Shown here one piece after another: positions 35,226 through 43,173 of a stretch of 64,000 bases of DNA (its first letter is position 1; each line of letters opens with the position of its first letter). The stretch is from Marinovum algicola (GTDB lineage Bacteria; Pseudomonadota; Alphaproteobacteria; Rhodobacterales; Rhodobacteraceae). The position numbers and the translations under genes are program-made. Under the pieces are notes generated by a model. That model saw only the letters and a program-made list of their open reading frames with translations. It was not told the DNA's origin and did not search any database. The stretch spans positions 124,001 through 188,000 of the forward strand of contig NZ_FNYY01000003.1 in assembly GCF_900109145.1 (NCBI RefSeq), given 5' to 3'.

Positions 35226-35235
35226 GCAGAGGATC
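35210..35235 (+). promoter_or_regulatory. perfect 11-bp hairpin spanning the rseP stop codon
   Basis: GATCCTCTGCC (35210-35220) and GGCAGAGGATC (35225-35235) are exact inverted repeats around a four-base loop CGTA; the TAG stop of rseP sits across loop and 3' arm. No T-run follows directly; AAAATTTT comes about 20 bases later. It could be an RNA processing or protection signal, or a weak terminator separating the upstream core genes from bamA. Confidence 0.6.
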
Positions 35236-35362
35236 GCCGATTGCGCGCGCCCGGCGGAAAATTTTGCGGCCCCGGGGCGCCCGCCGGCCCGGGCAGTTGC
35301 CCTAATCTTGCCAAGATCCGCTGCTAGGTTGATCTGCGTAACGCCCGATAAAGAGCGAGAAA

Positions 35363-35491
35363 ATGCAGACACTGACAGATGGATACCGCGGCCTGCGCCT
35401 GATCGCGCACCTCAATTCCGACCGGATTCTGTTTGTCGGCACGATGGCGGGCGCCTTGGTGCTGAGCGGATATCTGGCGACTTTCCTCTGA
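35363..35491 (+). CDS. 42-residue membrane protein between rseP and bamA
   Basis: Small gene too short for routine calling. The product starts MQTLTDGYRGLRLIAHLNSD and has one hydrophobic segment (residues about 22-42) that ends in LATFL. A GAGCGAG sequence precedes the ATG by three bases, a tolerable ribosome site. Codon use is GC-rich at third positions like its neighbours. It lies 137 bases after rseP and 119 bases before bamA, same strand. No family recognised. Its place between an envelope protease and the BAM core suggests an envelope role, which is inference. Confidence 0.6.
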   Translation: MQTLTDGYRGLRLIAHLNSDRILFVGTMAGALVLSGYLATFL

Positions 35492-35610
35492 ACACTCCCA
35501 TATTTTGTGGCCACACCGGAAAAATTCCTGCTTTTGCGGGCTTGCATGGTTTTGACAACCCGGCATGATCCCGATACTCACCAAGGCGTGGGAAGATAAC
35601 GGATTGGCTC

Positions 35611-37968
35611 ATGAAAAATCGAGTGGGAACGCGCGCCAATGAACGTGCGGCAGTAAAAGCGGTCAAATCTGTCCTGTTTGCCAGCGCGGCGGCCCTTGCG
35701 GTTCAGGCGGCGGTTCTGCCGCAGCCGGCCCTGGCGCAGAGCTATACTTTCACCGAGGTTTCCATCGAGGGCTCGCAGCGTATCGAGCCGGCCACGATCC
35801 TGAGCTACGCCGGCATTGCCCGCGGCCAGACGGTCACGGCCGCCGAATTGAACGATGCCTATCAGCGCATCCTGGCCTCCGGCCTCTTCGAAGAGGTCGA
35901 GATCGTGCCGGTTGGCAACAAGCTGGTGATCCGCGTGGTGGAATATCCCACCATCAACCGCGTGGTGTTCGAGGGCAACCGCCGGATCAAGGATGAGGAT
36001 CTGGCCGGGCTGGTGACCTCTGAATCGCGGCGGGTGTTCAACCCCGCCACCGCCGAACGCGACGCCGGGATCATCGTGCAGGCCTATGCCGAGCAGGGCC
36101 GCGCCGCTGCCCGGGTGACGCCCAAGCTGATCCGCCGTTCCGACAACCGCGTCGATCTCGCCTTCGAGATCCTCGAGGGCGGGGTGATCGAGGTCGAGCG
36201 GGTGTCGATCGTCGGCAACAATGTCTATTCCGACCGCCGGTTGCGCCGGGTGCTGGGCACCAAGCAGGCCGGTCTGTTCCGTGCCATCATCCGCCGGGAC
36301 AGCTTTGTCGAGGATCGTATCGAATTCGACAAGCAGGTGCTGACCGATTTCTATCAGTCGCGCGGCTATGTCGACTTCCGCATCAATTCGGTCAATGCCG
36401 AGATCGCCGAAGAGCGTGACGGCTATTTCGTCACCTTCAACGTGCAGGAAGGCCAGCAGTTCACCTTTGGCGAAGTCACCGCCACCTCCGATCTGGCGGA
36501 TGTCGATCCGGCCGAATTCGCCGAGATTCTGCGCGTGCGTCCCGGCGTGGTCTATTCGCCGGCGCTGGTCGAGAACGAGATTGCGCGGATGGAGCGGCTG
36601 GCCAACCGCCGGGGGCTGAATTTCATCCGCGTCGAGCCGCGGATCACCCGCAACGACCGGACGCTCGAACTGGATGTGGAATTCGTGCTGTCGCGCGGTC
36701 CGCGGATCTTCATCGAGCGGATCGATATTGAAGGCAACACCACCACGCTCGACCGGGTGATCCGGCGCCAGTTCAAGGTGGTCGAAGGCGATCCCTTCAA
36801 CCCGCGCGAGATCCGGCAATCGGCCGAACGCATCCGCGCGCTGGGCTTTTTCGGCAATGCCGATGTCAACGCCCGCGAAGGTTCGACGCCGCAGCAGGTG
36901 ATCGTGGATGTCGATGTCGAAGAGGCGCCCACCGGCTCGATCGGCTTTGGCGGCACCTATTCGACCGACGGCGGCTTTGGCCTCAACCTGTCGTTCAACG
37001 AGCGCAATTTCCTGGGCCGTGGCCAGGCACTCGGGGTCGAGCTTTCGACCGCCTCGGGCACCCGGAGCTACGGGTTCACCTTCGCCGAGCCGGCCTTTCT
37101 CAACCGCGATCTGCGGTTCGGCATCGGGCTGAACTATTCGGAAACCGACAACCAGTACGACGACAGCTATGACACGGCGATTGGCCGGTTCACCACCAGC
37201 CTGACCTTTCCGGTGGCCGAATACAGCACGCTTCAGGGCCGCTATACCGCGCGCTATTCCGAGATGCTCAACGCCGGCAGCGATCTGGGCGATATCCTGA
37301 CCGCCGAGGTCGATCAGGGCGCGCTGTTCTCCAGCGGGCTGGGCTATACCTATACCTTTGACACGATCGACACCGGGCTTGATCCGACCGCCGGCGTGCG
37401 GCTGCAATTCAGCCAGGATTTCGCCGGCCTGGGCGGCGATGTCACCTCGGTCACCACGGTGGCCCGCGCGGTGGGCCAGAAGAAGGTGCGCAACGAGGAA
37501 GTCACCCTGCGCGCGGTTGTCGAGGGCGGCGCGCTCTGGACCGGCAGCAACGACAGCCGGGTGATCGACCGCTTCAACCTCGGGTCGTCGCGGATGCGCG
37601 GCTTTGAGCCCGGCGGCATCGGCCCGCGCGAAATCGGCAGTGGTGGCGTCAATGATGCGCTCGGCGGCAATTACTTTGCCGTCGCCCGTTTCGAGGCGGA
37701 ATTTCCGCTTGGTCTGCCCGAGGAATATGGCCTGACCGGCGGTCTGTTTTACGACGTCGGCTCGCTCTGGGGGCTCGACAATACCTCGACCACCACCGCC
37801 GGCAATTCGGTGGTGCAGGACGACCCGGCGGCGCGCCACGTGATCGGCGCCTCGCTGTTCTGGACGACCGCCATCGGCCCGCTGCGGTTCAACTTCACCA
37901 AGGCGCTGCAAAAAGAAGAGCATGACGAAGACCGCTTCTTCGAATTCACACTTGCCACAGATTTCTGA
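35611..37968 (+). CDS. bamA: outer membrane protein assembly factor BamA
   Basis: 785 residues, the usual Omp85 size. A signal peptide (to about QPALAQ) is followed by five POTRA domains (about 35-430; for example YTFTEVSIEGSQRIEPATIL, VNRVVFEGNRRIKDED-like and ERIDIEGNTTTLDRVIRRQF) and a C-terminal 16-strand barrel ending in FFEFTLATDF with terminal Phe. It inserts beta-barrel proteins into the outer membrane. The barrel segment RMRGFEPGGIGPREIG is the VRGF-type lid motif. Its 3' end overlaps the skp-like gene by 47 bases. Confidence 0.97.
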   Translation: MKNRVGTRANERAAVKAVKSVLFASAAALAVQAAVLPQPALAQSYTFTEVSIEGSQRIEPATILSYAGIARGQTVTAAELNDAYQRILASGLFEEVEIVPVGNKLVIRVVEYPTINRVVFEGNRRIKDEDLAGLVTSESRRVFNPATAERDAGIIVQAYAEQGRAAARVTPKLIRRSDNRVDLAFEILEGGVIEVERVSIVGNNVYSDRRLRRVLGTKQAGLFRAIIRRDSFVEDRIEFDKQVLTDFYQSRGYVDFRINSVNAEIAEERDGYFVTFNVQEGQQFTFGEVTATSDLADVDPAEFAEILRVRPGVVYSPALVENEIARMERLANRRGLNFIRVEPRITRNDRTLELDVEFVLSRGPRIFIERIDIEGNTTTLDRVIRRQFKVVEGDPFNPREIRQSAERIRALGFFGNADVNAREGSTPQQVIVDVDVEEAPTGSIGFGGTYSTDGGFGLNLSFNERNFLGRGQALGVELSTASGTRSYGFTFAEPAFLNRDLRFGIGLNYSETDNQYDDSYDTAIGRFTTSLTFPVAEYSTLQGRYTARYSEMLNAGSDLGDILTAEVDQGALFSSGLGYTYTFDTIDTGLDPTAGVRLQFSQDFAGLGGDVTSVTTVARAVGQKKVRNEEVTLRAVVEGGALWTGSNDSRVIDRFNLGSSRMRGFEPGGIGPREIGSGGVNDALGGNYFAVARFEAEFPLGLPEEYGLTGGLFYDVGSLWGLDNTSTTTAGNSVVQDDPAARHVIGASLFWTTAIGPLRFNFTKALQKEEHDEDRFFEFTLATDF

Positions 37969-38650
37969 TCCGGGCCGGCTTGGCCGGGGCCTGAGACAGG
38001 CCCTGGCGCGTGGGCTTCTGGCCCTCTTGCTGGTCTTGCCCGGCGCGCTTGCGGCGCAGGATCAGGCGCCGCGCAGCCCGGTGCTTGTGGTGGATTTCGA
38101 TGAGGTCTTTCGCCTGTCGCAACGCGGCCAGGAAATCCTGGAGGAATTCGAGCTTCGAAGCCGCGAACTGGCCGATGAAATCGCCCGGATCGATCTCGAG
38201 ATGGCGGCCGAGGAAAAGGCGCTGACCGACAAGCGCGCGACGCTCTCGGCCACGGAATTCCGCAAGCTGGCCGATGCCTTCGACGACAAGGTGCAGGCCC
38301 TGCGGGCCGAGCAGGACCAGCGCGCCCAGGCGTTGAACCGCGATCAGGCCAATGCCCGGCTCGAATTTCGCCAGACCGCCTTTCCGATCCTGGGGCAACT
38401 GATGCTCGACGCCGGCGCCGTGCTGGTGGTGGAAAAGCGCAATGTCCTGGTTTTCAATGATGCCATCGACGTCAGCGGCCTGACCGCGCAACTGCTCGAC
38501 GCGAATTATGCCGAGCGTGACGCCGCCGATCAGCCCGCGCCGGATGCCCCGCAGGAGACCCCGGCCCGGCCCGAGCCCGCGCCTGATACCGGCGACGCGC
38601 CGGAAGCGGCGCCCGTGACGCCCGTGACGCCAGGGCCAGAGCCCGAGTGA
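37922..38650 (+). CDS. skp: OmpH/Skp-family periplasmic chaperone
   Basis: 242 residues. After a short N-terminal stretch a signal segment (ALARGLLALLLVLPGALAAQ) leads into the Skp fold: VLVVDFDEVFRLSQRGQEIL, a long coiled-coil (about 75-155) and the closing strand NVLVFNDAIDVSGLTAQLL. The C-terminal 45 residues are a Pro/Glu/Ala-rich tail. It escorts unfolded outer-membrane proteins to BamA, encoded just upstream; the gene starts 47 bases inside bamA, in another frame, which couples their translation. The signal is preceded by about 25 extra residues, so an internal start is possible. Confidence 0.88.
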   Translation: MTKTASSNSHLPQISDPGRLGRGLRQALARGLLALLLVLPGALAAQDQAPRSPVLVVDFDEVFRLSQRGQEILEEFELRSRELADEIARIDLEMAAEEKALTDKRATLSATEFRKLADAFDDKVQALRAEQDQRAQALNRDQANARLEFRQTAFPILGQLMLDAGAVLVVEKRNVLVFNDAIDVSGLTAQLLDANYAERDAADQPAPDAPQETPARPEPAPDTGDAPEAAPVTPVTPGPEPE

Positions 38651-38748
38651 GCGGCTGCGGAACGCTTGCCGTGGCGCGCCCCGGTTGCTAGGGACAAGAC
38701 AACAGCCGCGCGTCAAGGCCCGCACGGGACGGAAGAAGGACAAGAGCA

Positions 38749-39204
38749 ATGACCGAGCCACTCAAAACTGCGGATATCCAGCTGATTCAGCGGATTTTGC
38801 CGCATCGCTATCCGTTCCTGCTGGTCGACAAGGTGGTCGATATCGATGGCTATTCCTCGGCCAAGGGTATCAAGAACGTCACCATGAACGAGCCGCATTT
38901 CCAGGGCCATTTCCCCGGCACACCTATCATGCCCGGCGTGACCATCGTCGAGGCGATGGCGCAGACTTCGGGGGTGATGATCGGCGTGGCGATGGATCTG
39001 GCCGACAAGGATCTGCTGATCTATTTCATGGCGATCGACAAGTGCAAGTTCCGCCGCAAGGTGATCCCCGGCGACGTGCTCGAGATGAACGTCAAAACCG
39101 AACGCGGCAAACCCGGCGGCAAGGTCTGGAAGTTCTCGGGCGTGGCCACGGTCGATGGCGAGATGGCGGCGGAATGCGAGTTCACCGCGATGATGGATCT
39201 CTGA
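38749..39204 (+). CDS. fabZ: 3-hydroxyacyl-ACP dehydratase FabZ
   Basis: 151-residue hot-dog-fold dehydratase of fatty acid synthesis. [15 protein letters not shown] and the catalytic His in [16 protein letters not shown] are canonical, with the active Glu in [14 protein letters not shown]. Linked here to lpxA, with which it overlaps by one base (TGATG), supplying hydroxyacyl chains for lipid A. Confidence 0.97.
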   Translation: MTEPLKTADIQLIQRILPHRYPFLLVDKVVDIDGYSSAKGIKNVTMNEPHFQGHFPGTPIMPGVTIVEAMAQTSGVMIGVAMDLADKDLLIYFMAIDKCKFRRKVIPGDVLEMNVKTERGKPGGKVWKFSGVATVDGEMAAECEFTAMMDL

Positions 39205-39995
39205 TGGCTGACACCTTCATTCACCCCAGCGCGGTGATCGAGGATGGCGCCGAAATCGGCATCGGCTGCCGGATCGGCCCGTTCTGTCATGTCGGCCCCA
39301 AGGTGGTGCTGGGCCCGCGGGTCGAGCTCAAGAGCCATGTGGTGGTCTCCGGTCAGACCGAGATCGGCGAAGAGACGGTGATCTTTCCCTTCGCGGTGAT
39401 TGGCGAGATCCCGCAAGACCTCAAGTTCGCCGGCGAAGAGACCCGGCTGGTGATCGGCAAGCGCAACCGCATCCGCGAACATGTGACGATGAACACCGGC
39501 ACCGCCGGCGGCGGCGGTGTGACCCGGGTGGGCGATGACGGGCTGTTCATGGCCGGCTGTCACGTCGCGCATGACGTCCAGGTCGGCAACAAGGTGATCG
39601 TGGTCAACAATGCCGCGCTGGCCGGCCATTGCATCATCGAGGACGAGGTGATCATCGGCGGGCTCGCCGGCGTGCATCAGTTTGTCCGCATCGGCCACGG
39701 TGCGATCATCGGCGCGGTGACCATGGTGACCAATGACGTGATCCCGCATGGTCTGGTACAGGCGCCGCGCGGCAAGCTCGACGGGCTCAACCTCGTCGGT
39801 CTCAAACGTCGGGGTGTGGCCCGCGCCGATATCACCGCACTGCGCGCGGCCTTTCAGATGCTGGCCCAGGGCGAGGGCGCCTTTGTCGAACGCGCCAAAC
39901 GGCTGGGCGCCGAGACCCAGAGCGCCTATGTGCGCGAGATCGTCGATTTCATCCTCGGCGACAGCGATCGCCACTACCTGACCCCCGGAGGCTGA
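39204..39995 (+). CDS. lpxA: UDP-N-acetylglucosamine acyltransferase LpxA
   Basis: 263-residue acyltransferase, first step of lipid A synthesis. The N-terminal two-thirds is a left-handed beta helix of hexapeptide repeats (for example VIEDGAEIGIGCRIGPFCHV and VVNNAALAGHCIIEDEVIIG); the catalytic His is in the segment AGCHVAHDVQVGN. The C-terminal helical domain (LRAAFQMLAQGEG) is normal. It starts one base inside fabZ and ends five bases before lpxI. Confidence 0.97.
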   Translation: MADTFIHPSAVIEDGAEIGIGCRIGPFCHVGPKVVLGPRVELKSHVVVSGQTEIGEETVIFPFAVIGEIPQDLKFAGEETRLVIGKRNRIREHVTMNTGTAGGGGVTRVGDDGLFMAGCHVAHDVQVGNKVIVVNNAALAGHCIIEDEVIIGGLAGVHQFVRIGHGAIIGAVTMVTNDVIPHGLVQAPRGKLDGLNLVGLKRRGVARADITALRAAFQMLAQGEGAFVERAKRLGAETQSAYVREIVDFILGDSDRHYLTPGG

Positions 39996-40000
39996 GCGCC

Positions 40001-40804
40001 ATGACCGGAAAACTGGCGATCCTGGCCGGGCGCGGCGCCATGCCCAAGGCGCTGGCCGAGGCCTATCCCGACGCGGTCTGCGTCTCCTTCGACGGCGTCG
40101 AGACACCGGTGCCGCGGGTTGATGCCCATCACCGCTTCGAGGCCTTCGGCGCGCTGCTCGACGATCTCAAGGAACGCGGCGTGGAACGGCTGGTGCTGGC
40201 CGGTGGTGTCGGCCGGCCGCCGCTCGATCCGCAGAGCTTCGATCCTTTCATGCAGTCGCTGGCGCCTCGGCTGCTCGCCGCGCTTCAGGGCGGCGACGAT
40301 GCGCTGGTGCGGCTGGTGGTCTCGATCTTCGAAGAGGCCGGGTTTGCGGTGATCGGGGCGCATGAGCTGCTGCCCGAGCTGACCGCCGCGCCGGGCCTGC
40401 TGGCCGGCGACGCACCCGATGCGGCGGCCCGCGCCGACATCACCCGGGCGAAACAGATCCTGACCGCGCTCTCGCCGCTCGATGTCGGGCAGGCGGCGGT
40501 GGTCGACACCGGCATCGCCCTTGGCATCGAGACCCAGCAGGGCACCGACGAGATGCTGCGCTTTGTCTCCGAGGCGTCGCAGACGCTGCGCGGTAAGGGC
40601 GGCGTTCTGGTCAAACGCCCCAAGATCGGCCAGGATCTGCGCGTCGACATGCCCGCGATCGGCCCAGAGACGGTGCGCGCCGCCGCCAGGGCCGGGCTGC
40701 AAGGCATCGTGATTGCCGCAAATCAGGTGGTATTGATCGACCGCGCGGCGCTGATCGCGGCGGCCGGCGAGACCGGGGTGTTCCTTCTCGCGGAAGCGGA
40801 GTGA
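40001..40804 (+). CDS. lpxI: UDP-2,3-diacylglucosamine pyrophosphatase LpxI
   Basis: 267-residue LpxI, the alphaproteobacterial replacement for LpxH, which hydrolyses UDP-diacylglucosamine to lipid X. N-terminal segment LAILAGRGAMPKALAEAYPD and the C-terminal domain with GGVLVKRPKIGQDLRVDMPA and GPETVRAAARAGLQGIVIAA match the family; the catalytic Asp is expected within KIGQDLRVDMP. It lies between lpxA and lpxB, with a TGATG overlap to lpxB. Confidence 0.95.
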   Translation: MTGKLAILAGRGAMPKALAEAYPDAVCVSFDGVETPVPRVDAHHRFEAFGALLDDLKERGVERLVLAGGVGRPPLDPQSFDPFMQSLAPRLLAALQGGDDALVRLVVSIFEEAGFAVIGAHELLPELTAAPGLLAGDAPDAAARADITRAKQILTALSPLDVGQAAVVDTGIALGIETQQGTDEMLRFVSEASQTLRGKGGVLVKRPKIGQDLRVDMPAIGPETVRAAARAGLQGIVIAANQVVLIDRAALIAAAGETGVFLLAEAE

Positions 40805-41961
40805 TGCGGGTCTTCGTCATTGCCGGCGAACCATCCGGCGACAAACTCGGTGCGGCGTTGATGGCGGGCCTGCGCAGCCTTCTGCCCGATACCGAGGTCG
40901 AGTTCATCGGCATCGGTGGGCCGCGAATGACGGAAGAGGGGCTCTCGAGCATCTTTCCCATGGACGACATCAGCGTCATGGGGCTGACCGAGATCCTGAA
41001 GCAATATCCCGCGCTGAAACGCCGGGTGACCGAGGCTGCCGAGGCGGTGATCGCGGCGCGGCCGGACGTGCTGATCACCATCGACCTGCCGGAGTTCTGT
41101 CTGCGGGTGGCGAAGATCGTCAAGGCGCGCAGCAACATCCGCACGGTGCATTACGTCGCCCCCACGGTCTGGGCCTGGCGCCCCGGCCGCGCCGCCAAAA
41201 TGGCGCGGCACATCGATCAGGTGCTGGCGCTGCTGCCTTTCGAGCCGCCTTATATGGAAGCCGCCGGCATGCGCTGCGATTTTGTCGGCCATCCGGTGGT
41301 GACCGATCCTCAGGCCAGCGCGGCCGAGGCTCTGGCGTTCCGGTCCCGTCACGGTCTGGCCGATGCGCCGCTGCTGCTGGTGCTGCCCGGATCGCGGCGC
41401 AGCGAGGTCACGCGCATGGGGCCGATCTTTGGCGAGGTCTTGCGCGAGGTCTGTGCCCGTCGCCCGGACATGCGGCTGGTGGTGCCCGCGGCGGGCCCGG
41501 TGGTGCCCCTGGTTCAGCAGGCGGTGGCGGATTGGCCCGGCGCGCCGCTGGTGCTCGACGGTGCGGCCGAGGGCGCCCAGGCCGAAAAGCGCGCGGCTTT
41601 TCGTGCCGGAGACCTGGCGCTGGCGGCCTCGGGCACGGTCTCGCTCGAATTGGCGGCGGCGGGCACGCCGATGGTGATCGCCTATGACATGAACTGGCTG
41701 TCGCGGACCCTGATCATGCACCTGCTGCGGGTCGATACGGTGACGCTGGTCAACCTGGTGTCCGACACCCGCGTCGTGCCGGAATATGTCGCCAAGGCCT
41801 GTGTGCCGGCTGACATCGCCGCGGCGGTGTTGCGGCTGGCGGAGGCGCCAGAGAGCCAGAAGGCCGCCATGGCGCTGGTCATGGAGCGGCTGGGGCAGGG
41901 GCAGGAGCCGCCGGGCATCCGGGCCGCCCGTGCCGTGCTTGACGGATTGGCCCGGTCCTGA
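40804..41961 (+). CDS. lpxB: lipid-A-disaccharide synthase LpxB
   Basis: 385-residue glycosyltransferase joining lipid X and UDP-diacylglucosamine. VFVIAGEPSGDKLGAALMAG, MGLTEILKQYPALKRRVTEA, YVAPTVWAWRPGRAAKMA and LPGSRRSEVTRM are characteristic, and SGTVSLELAAAGTPMVIAYD is the donor site. The ATG at 40804 overlaps the lpxI stop; an adjacent in-frame GTG at 40801 is less likely. It ends the bamA-lpxB cluster and is followed by a hairpin. Confidence 0.96.
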   Translation: MRVFVIAGEPSGDKLGAALMAGLRSLLPDTEVEFIGIGGPRMTEEGLSSIFPMDDISVMGLTEILKQYPALKRRVTEAAEAVIAARPDVLITIDLPEFCLRVAKIVKARSNIRTVHYVAPTVWAWRPGRAAKMARHIDQVLALLPFEPPYMEAAGMRCDFVGHPVVTDPQASAAEALAFRSRHGLADAPLLLVLPGSRRSEVTRMGPIFGEVLREVCARRPDMRLVVPAAGPVVPLVQQAVADWPGAPLVLDGAAEGAQAEKRAAFRAGDLALAASGTVSLELAAAGTPMVIAYDMNWLSRTLIMHLLRVDTVTLVNLVSDTRVVPEYVAKACVPADIAAAVLRLAEAPESQKAAMALVMERLGQGQEPPGIRAARAVLDGLARS

Positions 41962-41969
41962 AGCGAAAA

Positions 41970-41993
41970 ACGCCGCCCCTGTGAGGGCGGCGT
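41970..41993. terminator. bidirectional terminator between lpxB and the IalB-family gene
   Basis: ACGCCGCCC and GGGCGGCGT form a 9-bp stem with a six-base loop. On the minus strand it is followed by TTTTCGC, so it is a good terminator for the IalB-family gene; on the plus strand only CTTGGTG follows, giving a weaker end for lpxB. Confidence 0.8.
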
Positions 41994-42019
41994 CTTGGTG
42001 TTCGGGCCTGGTGCGGCGC

Positions 42020-42649
42020 TTACTGGTTGATCACGCTGGCCTTGTCATAGCCGGCGGTGAAGCCGGTCAGCGACATGGTGGAGGTCACCACCTGATCGGG
42101 GGCCGCGAAGGGGCGGATCATCACCTTGGCTTCGGCGCCGCGCTTGAAGGCGGCGATATCCTCGGCGGTCAGGCCGATCCGCGCGTAACAGCCCTGGCGG
42201 TTGCAGAAGGAAAACGGATAGCTCTTGGGCTGGCCGCCATCGACCGAAATGCCCAGTTGGCCGGTAAGCAGCGTCTCGAGCGGCACGATCACCGTGGCGC
42301 CGGCCGGCAGCTTGGCTTCTTCCGGCAGACGGAACAGCGAGATCTCGGCCAGCGCGTTGCCGTCGCCTTCCTTGAGCAGCTGGTACAGCTGACAGGGATC
42401 GTCGGCGGGCGTTTCGGTGCGGATGCAGCGCAGCTCCCAGTCGCCAACCTCTTCCTTTACATAGGTCTGGCCAAGCGCCGGTTCGCCGTCGGACGGCACC
42501 GTATCGCCGGTGGCGGGTTCTGCGGTTTCCCCGGCCGGCGTTTCGCTCTCGGTCGCTGTGGCGTCGCCGTCTGCGGTCTCCTGTGCCATGACCGGGGCCG
42601 ACAGGGCCAACAGGGCGATCACGGGCATGAAGGAAAGAAATCTGGGCAT
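42020..42649 (-). CDS. IalB-family (invasion-associated locus B) periplasmic protein
   Basis: 209 residues. A signal peptide (MPRFLSFMPVIALLALSAPV, cleavage near AQE) is followed by an acidic Thr/Glu/Pro-rich linker of about 45 residues, then an IalB domain (VGDWELRCIRTETPADDPCQ through VSTTMSLTGFT-like end). Conserved Cys pairs (RCI/PCQ and FCNRQGCYAR) probably form disulfides. IalB homologues are widespread in alphaproteobacteria, with Bartonella's linked to erythrocyte entry; function here is not known. The ATG at 42649 follows GGGGGGCAAG; an in-frame start nine codons upstream is less likely. Confidence 0.88.
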   Translation of the reverse strand: MPRFLSFMPVIALLALSAPVMAQETADGDATATESETPAGETAEPATGDTVPSDGEPALGQTYVKEEVGDWELRCIRTETPADDPCQLYQLLKEGDGNALAEISLFRLPEEAKLPAGATVIVPLETLLTGQLGISVDGGQPKSYPFSFCNRQGCYARIGLTAEDIAAFKRGAEAKVMIRPFAAPDQVVTSTMSLTGFTAGYDKASVINQ

Positions 42650-42820
42650 CTTGCCCCCCTCTGATTGAGATGTCATCGGTCGGATGGTTCGGCTTCATCC
42701 TCGGTGCAGCGCTTAGCACGCCCGTCCGGGCCTGTCAGGCGATCTTCGCCATCCGTTTGGCCCATATCGTGCATATATCCGTGAAGGGATGTCAACGCAC
42801 CGGAGGCAAGCCTTTGGCGG

Positions 42821-42896
42821 AAAAAGAAAAGAGGCCGGGAAACCGGCCTCTCCTCGAATTTTTTTGCTCCCCGTCGGACTGGCCGACTTAGTCATT
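42821..42896 (-). ncRNA. candidate small RNA (minus strand) ending in a strong terminator
   Basis: Minus-strand reading shows TTGACC (42926-42931), a 17-base spacer and TAGCGT (42903-42908), a weak but correctly spaced promoter. A transcript from about 42896 would hold a small hairpin (GTCGG-CCAGT-CCGAC), a linker with a seven-A run, then a GAGGCCGG/CCGGCCTC terminator hairpin (42831-42850) and a TTTTCTTTTT tail: about 75 nucleotides in all. The same hairpin could terminate plus-strand transcripts too, since AATTTTTTT follows about five bases on. No coding frame is convincing. Candidate only. Confidence 0.4.
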
Positions 42897-42998
42897 GACG
42901 GGACGCTACGAAGAATTTTGCCTTCGGTCAACAGGCAAGTTTTCACTTTTTCGGGGTTGGCTTCGAAAGCGCTTTGACCCCGCAAGGTCCAAGACGCG

Positions 42999-43029
42999 AA
43001 AAAAGGGCCGCACCTTCTCAGGCACGGCC
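42999..43029 (-). terminator. Rho-independent terminator on the minus strand, parent transcript unknown
   Basis: GGCCGTGCC and GGTGCGGCC pair (9 bp including two G-U pairs) over a six-base loop and are followed by CTTTTTTCGC in the minus-strand RNA. No gene upstream on that strand ends here; the HerA-like gene runs the other way. It may end a short RNA that starts between about 43030 and 43170, a stretch that includes TTGACTTCCTCCCTG. Confidence 0.6.
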
Positions 43030-43120
43030 AGTCTGACAGGGAGGAAGTCAATCCGGCCGTCAGGCAAGAGCCCTGCGCCGGACATTGCCGAGACTGATAC
43101 AGAAAGGTTAAGTTAAGGTT

Positions 43121-43147
43121 GCCCGGCGCGATTTTTTCGCGCCGGGC
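43121..43147 (+). promoter_or_regulatory. perfect 10-bp hairpin in the leader of the HerA-like gene
   Basis: GCCCGGCGCG (43121-43130) and CGCGCCGGGC (43138-43147) are exact inverted repeats around a loop of ATTTTTT, 26 bases before the ATG. It is followed by GTGGTTTTACC. It could be a leader attenuator or a terminator for transcripts from the left. The remainder of the 524-base gap 42650-43173 contains the other two hairpins listed here and no credible protein gene. Confidence 0.5.
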
Positions 43148-43173
43148 GTGGTTTTACCGGGGCGGAGCAGGGC

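Noticed and set aside
35578-37923. 781-residue reading on the minus strand opposite bamA
   Set aside because: It mirrors bamA exactly, has no recognisable domain and typical high-GC antisense composition (His, Arg, Gln, Asp rich). bamA is certain on the plus strand.
42713-43051. 112-residue minus-strand reading in the IalB-HerA gap
   Set aside because: It reads through two terminator-like hairpins and has no ribosome site or domain; the region looks non-coding.
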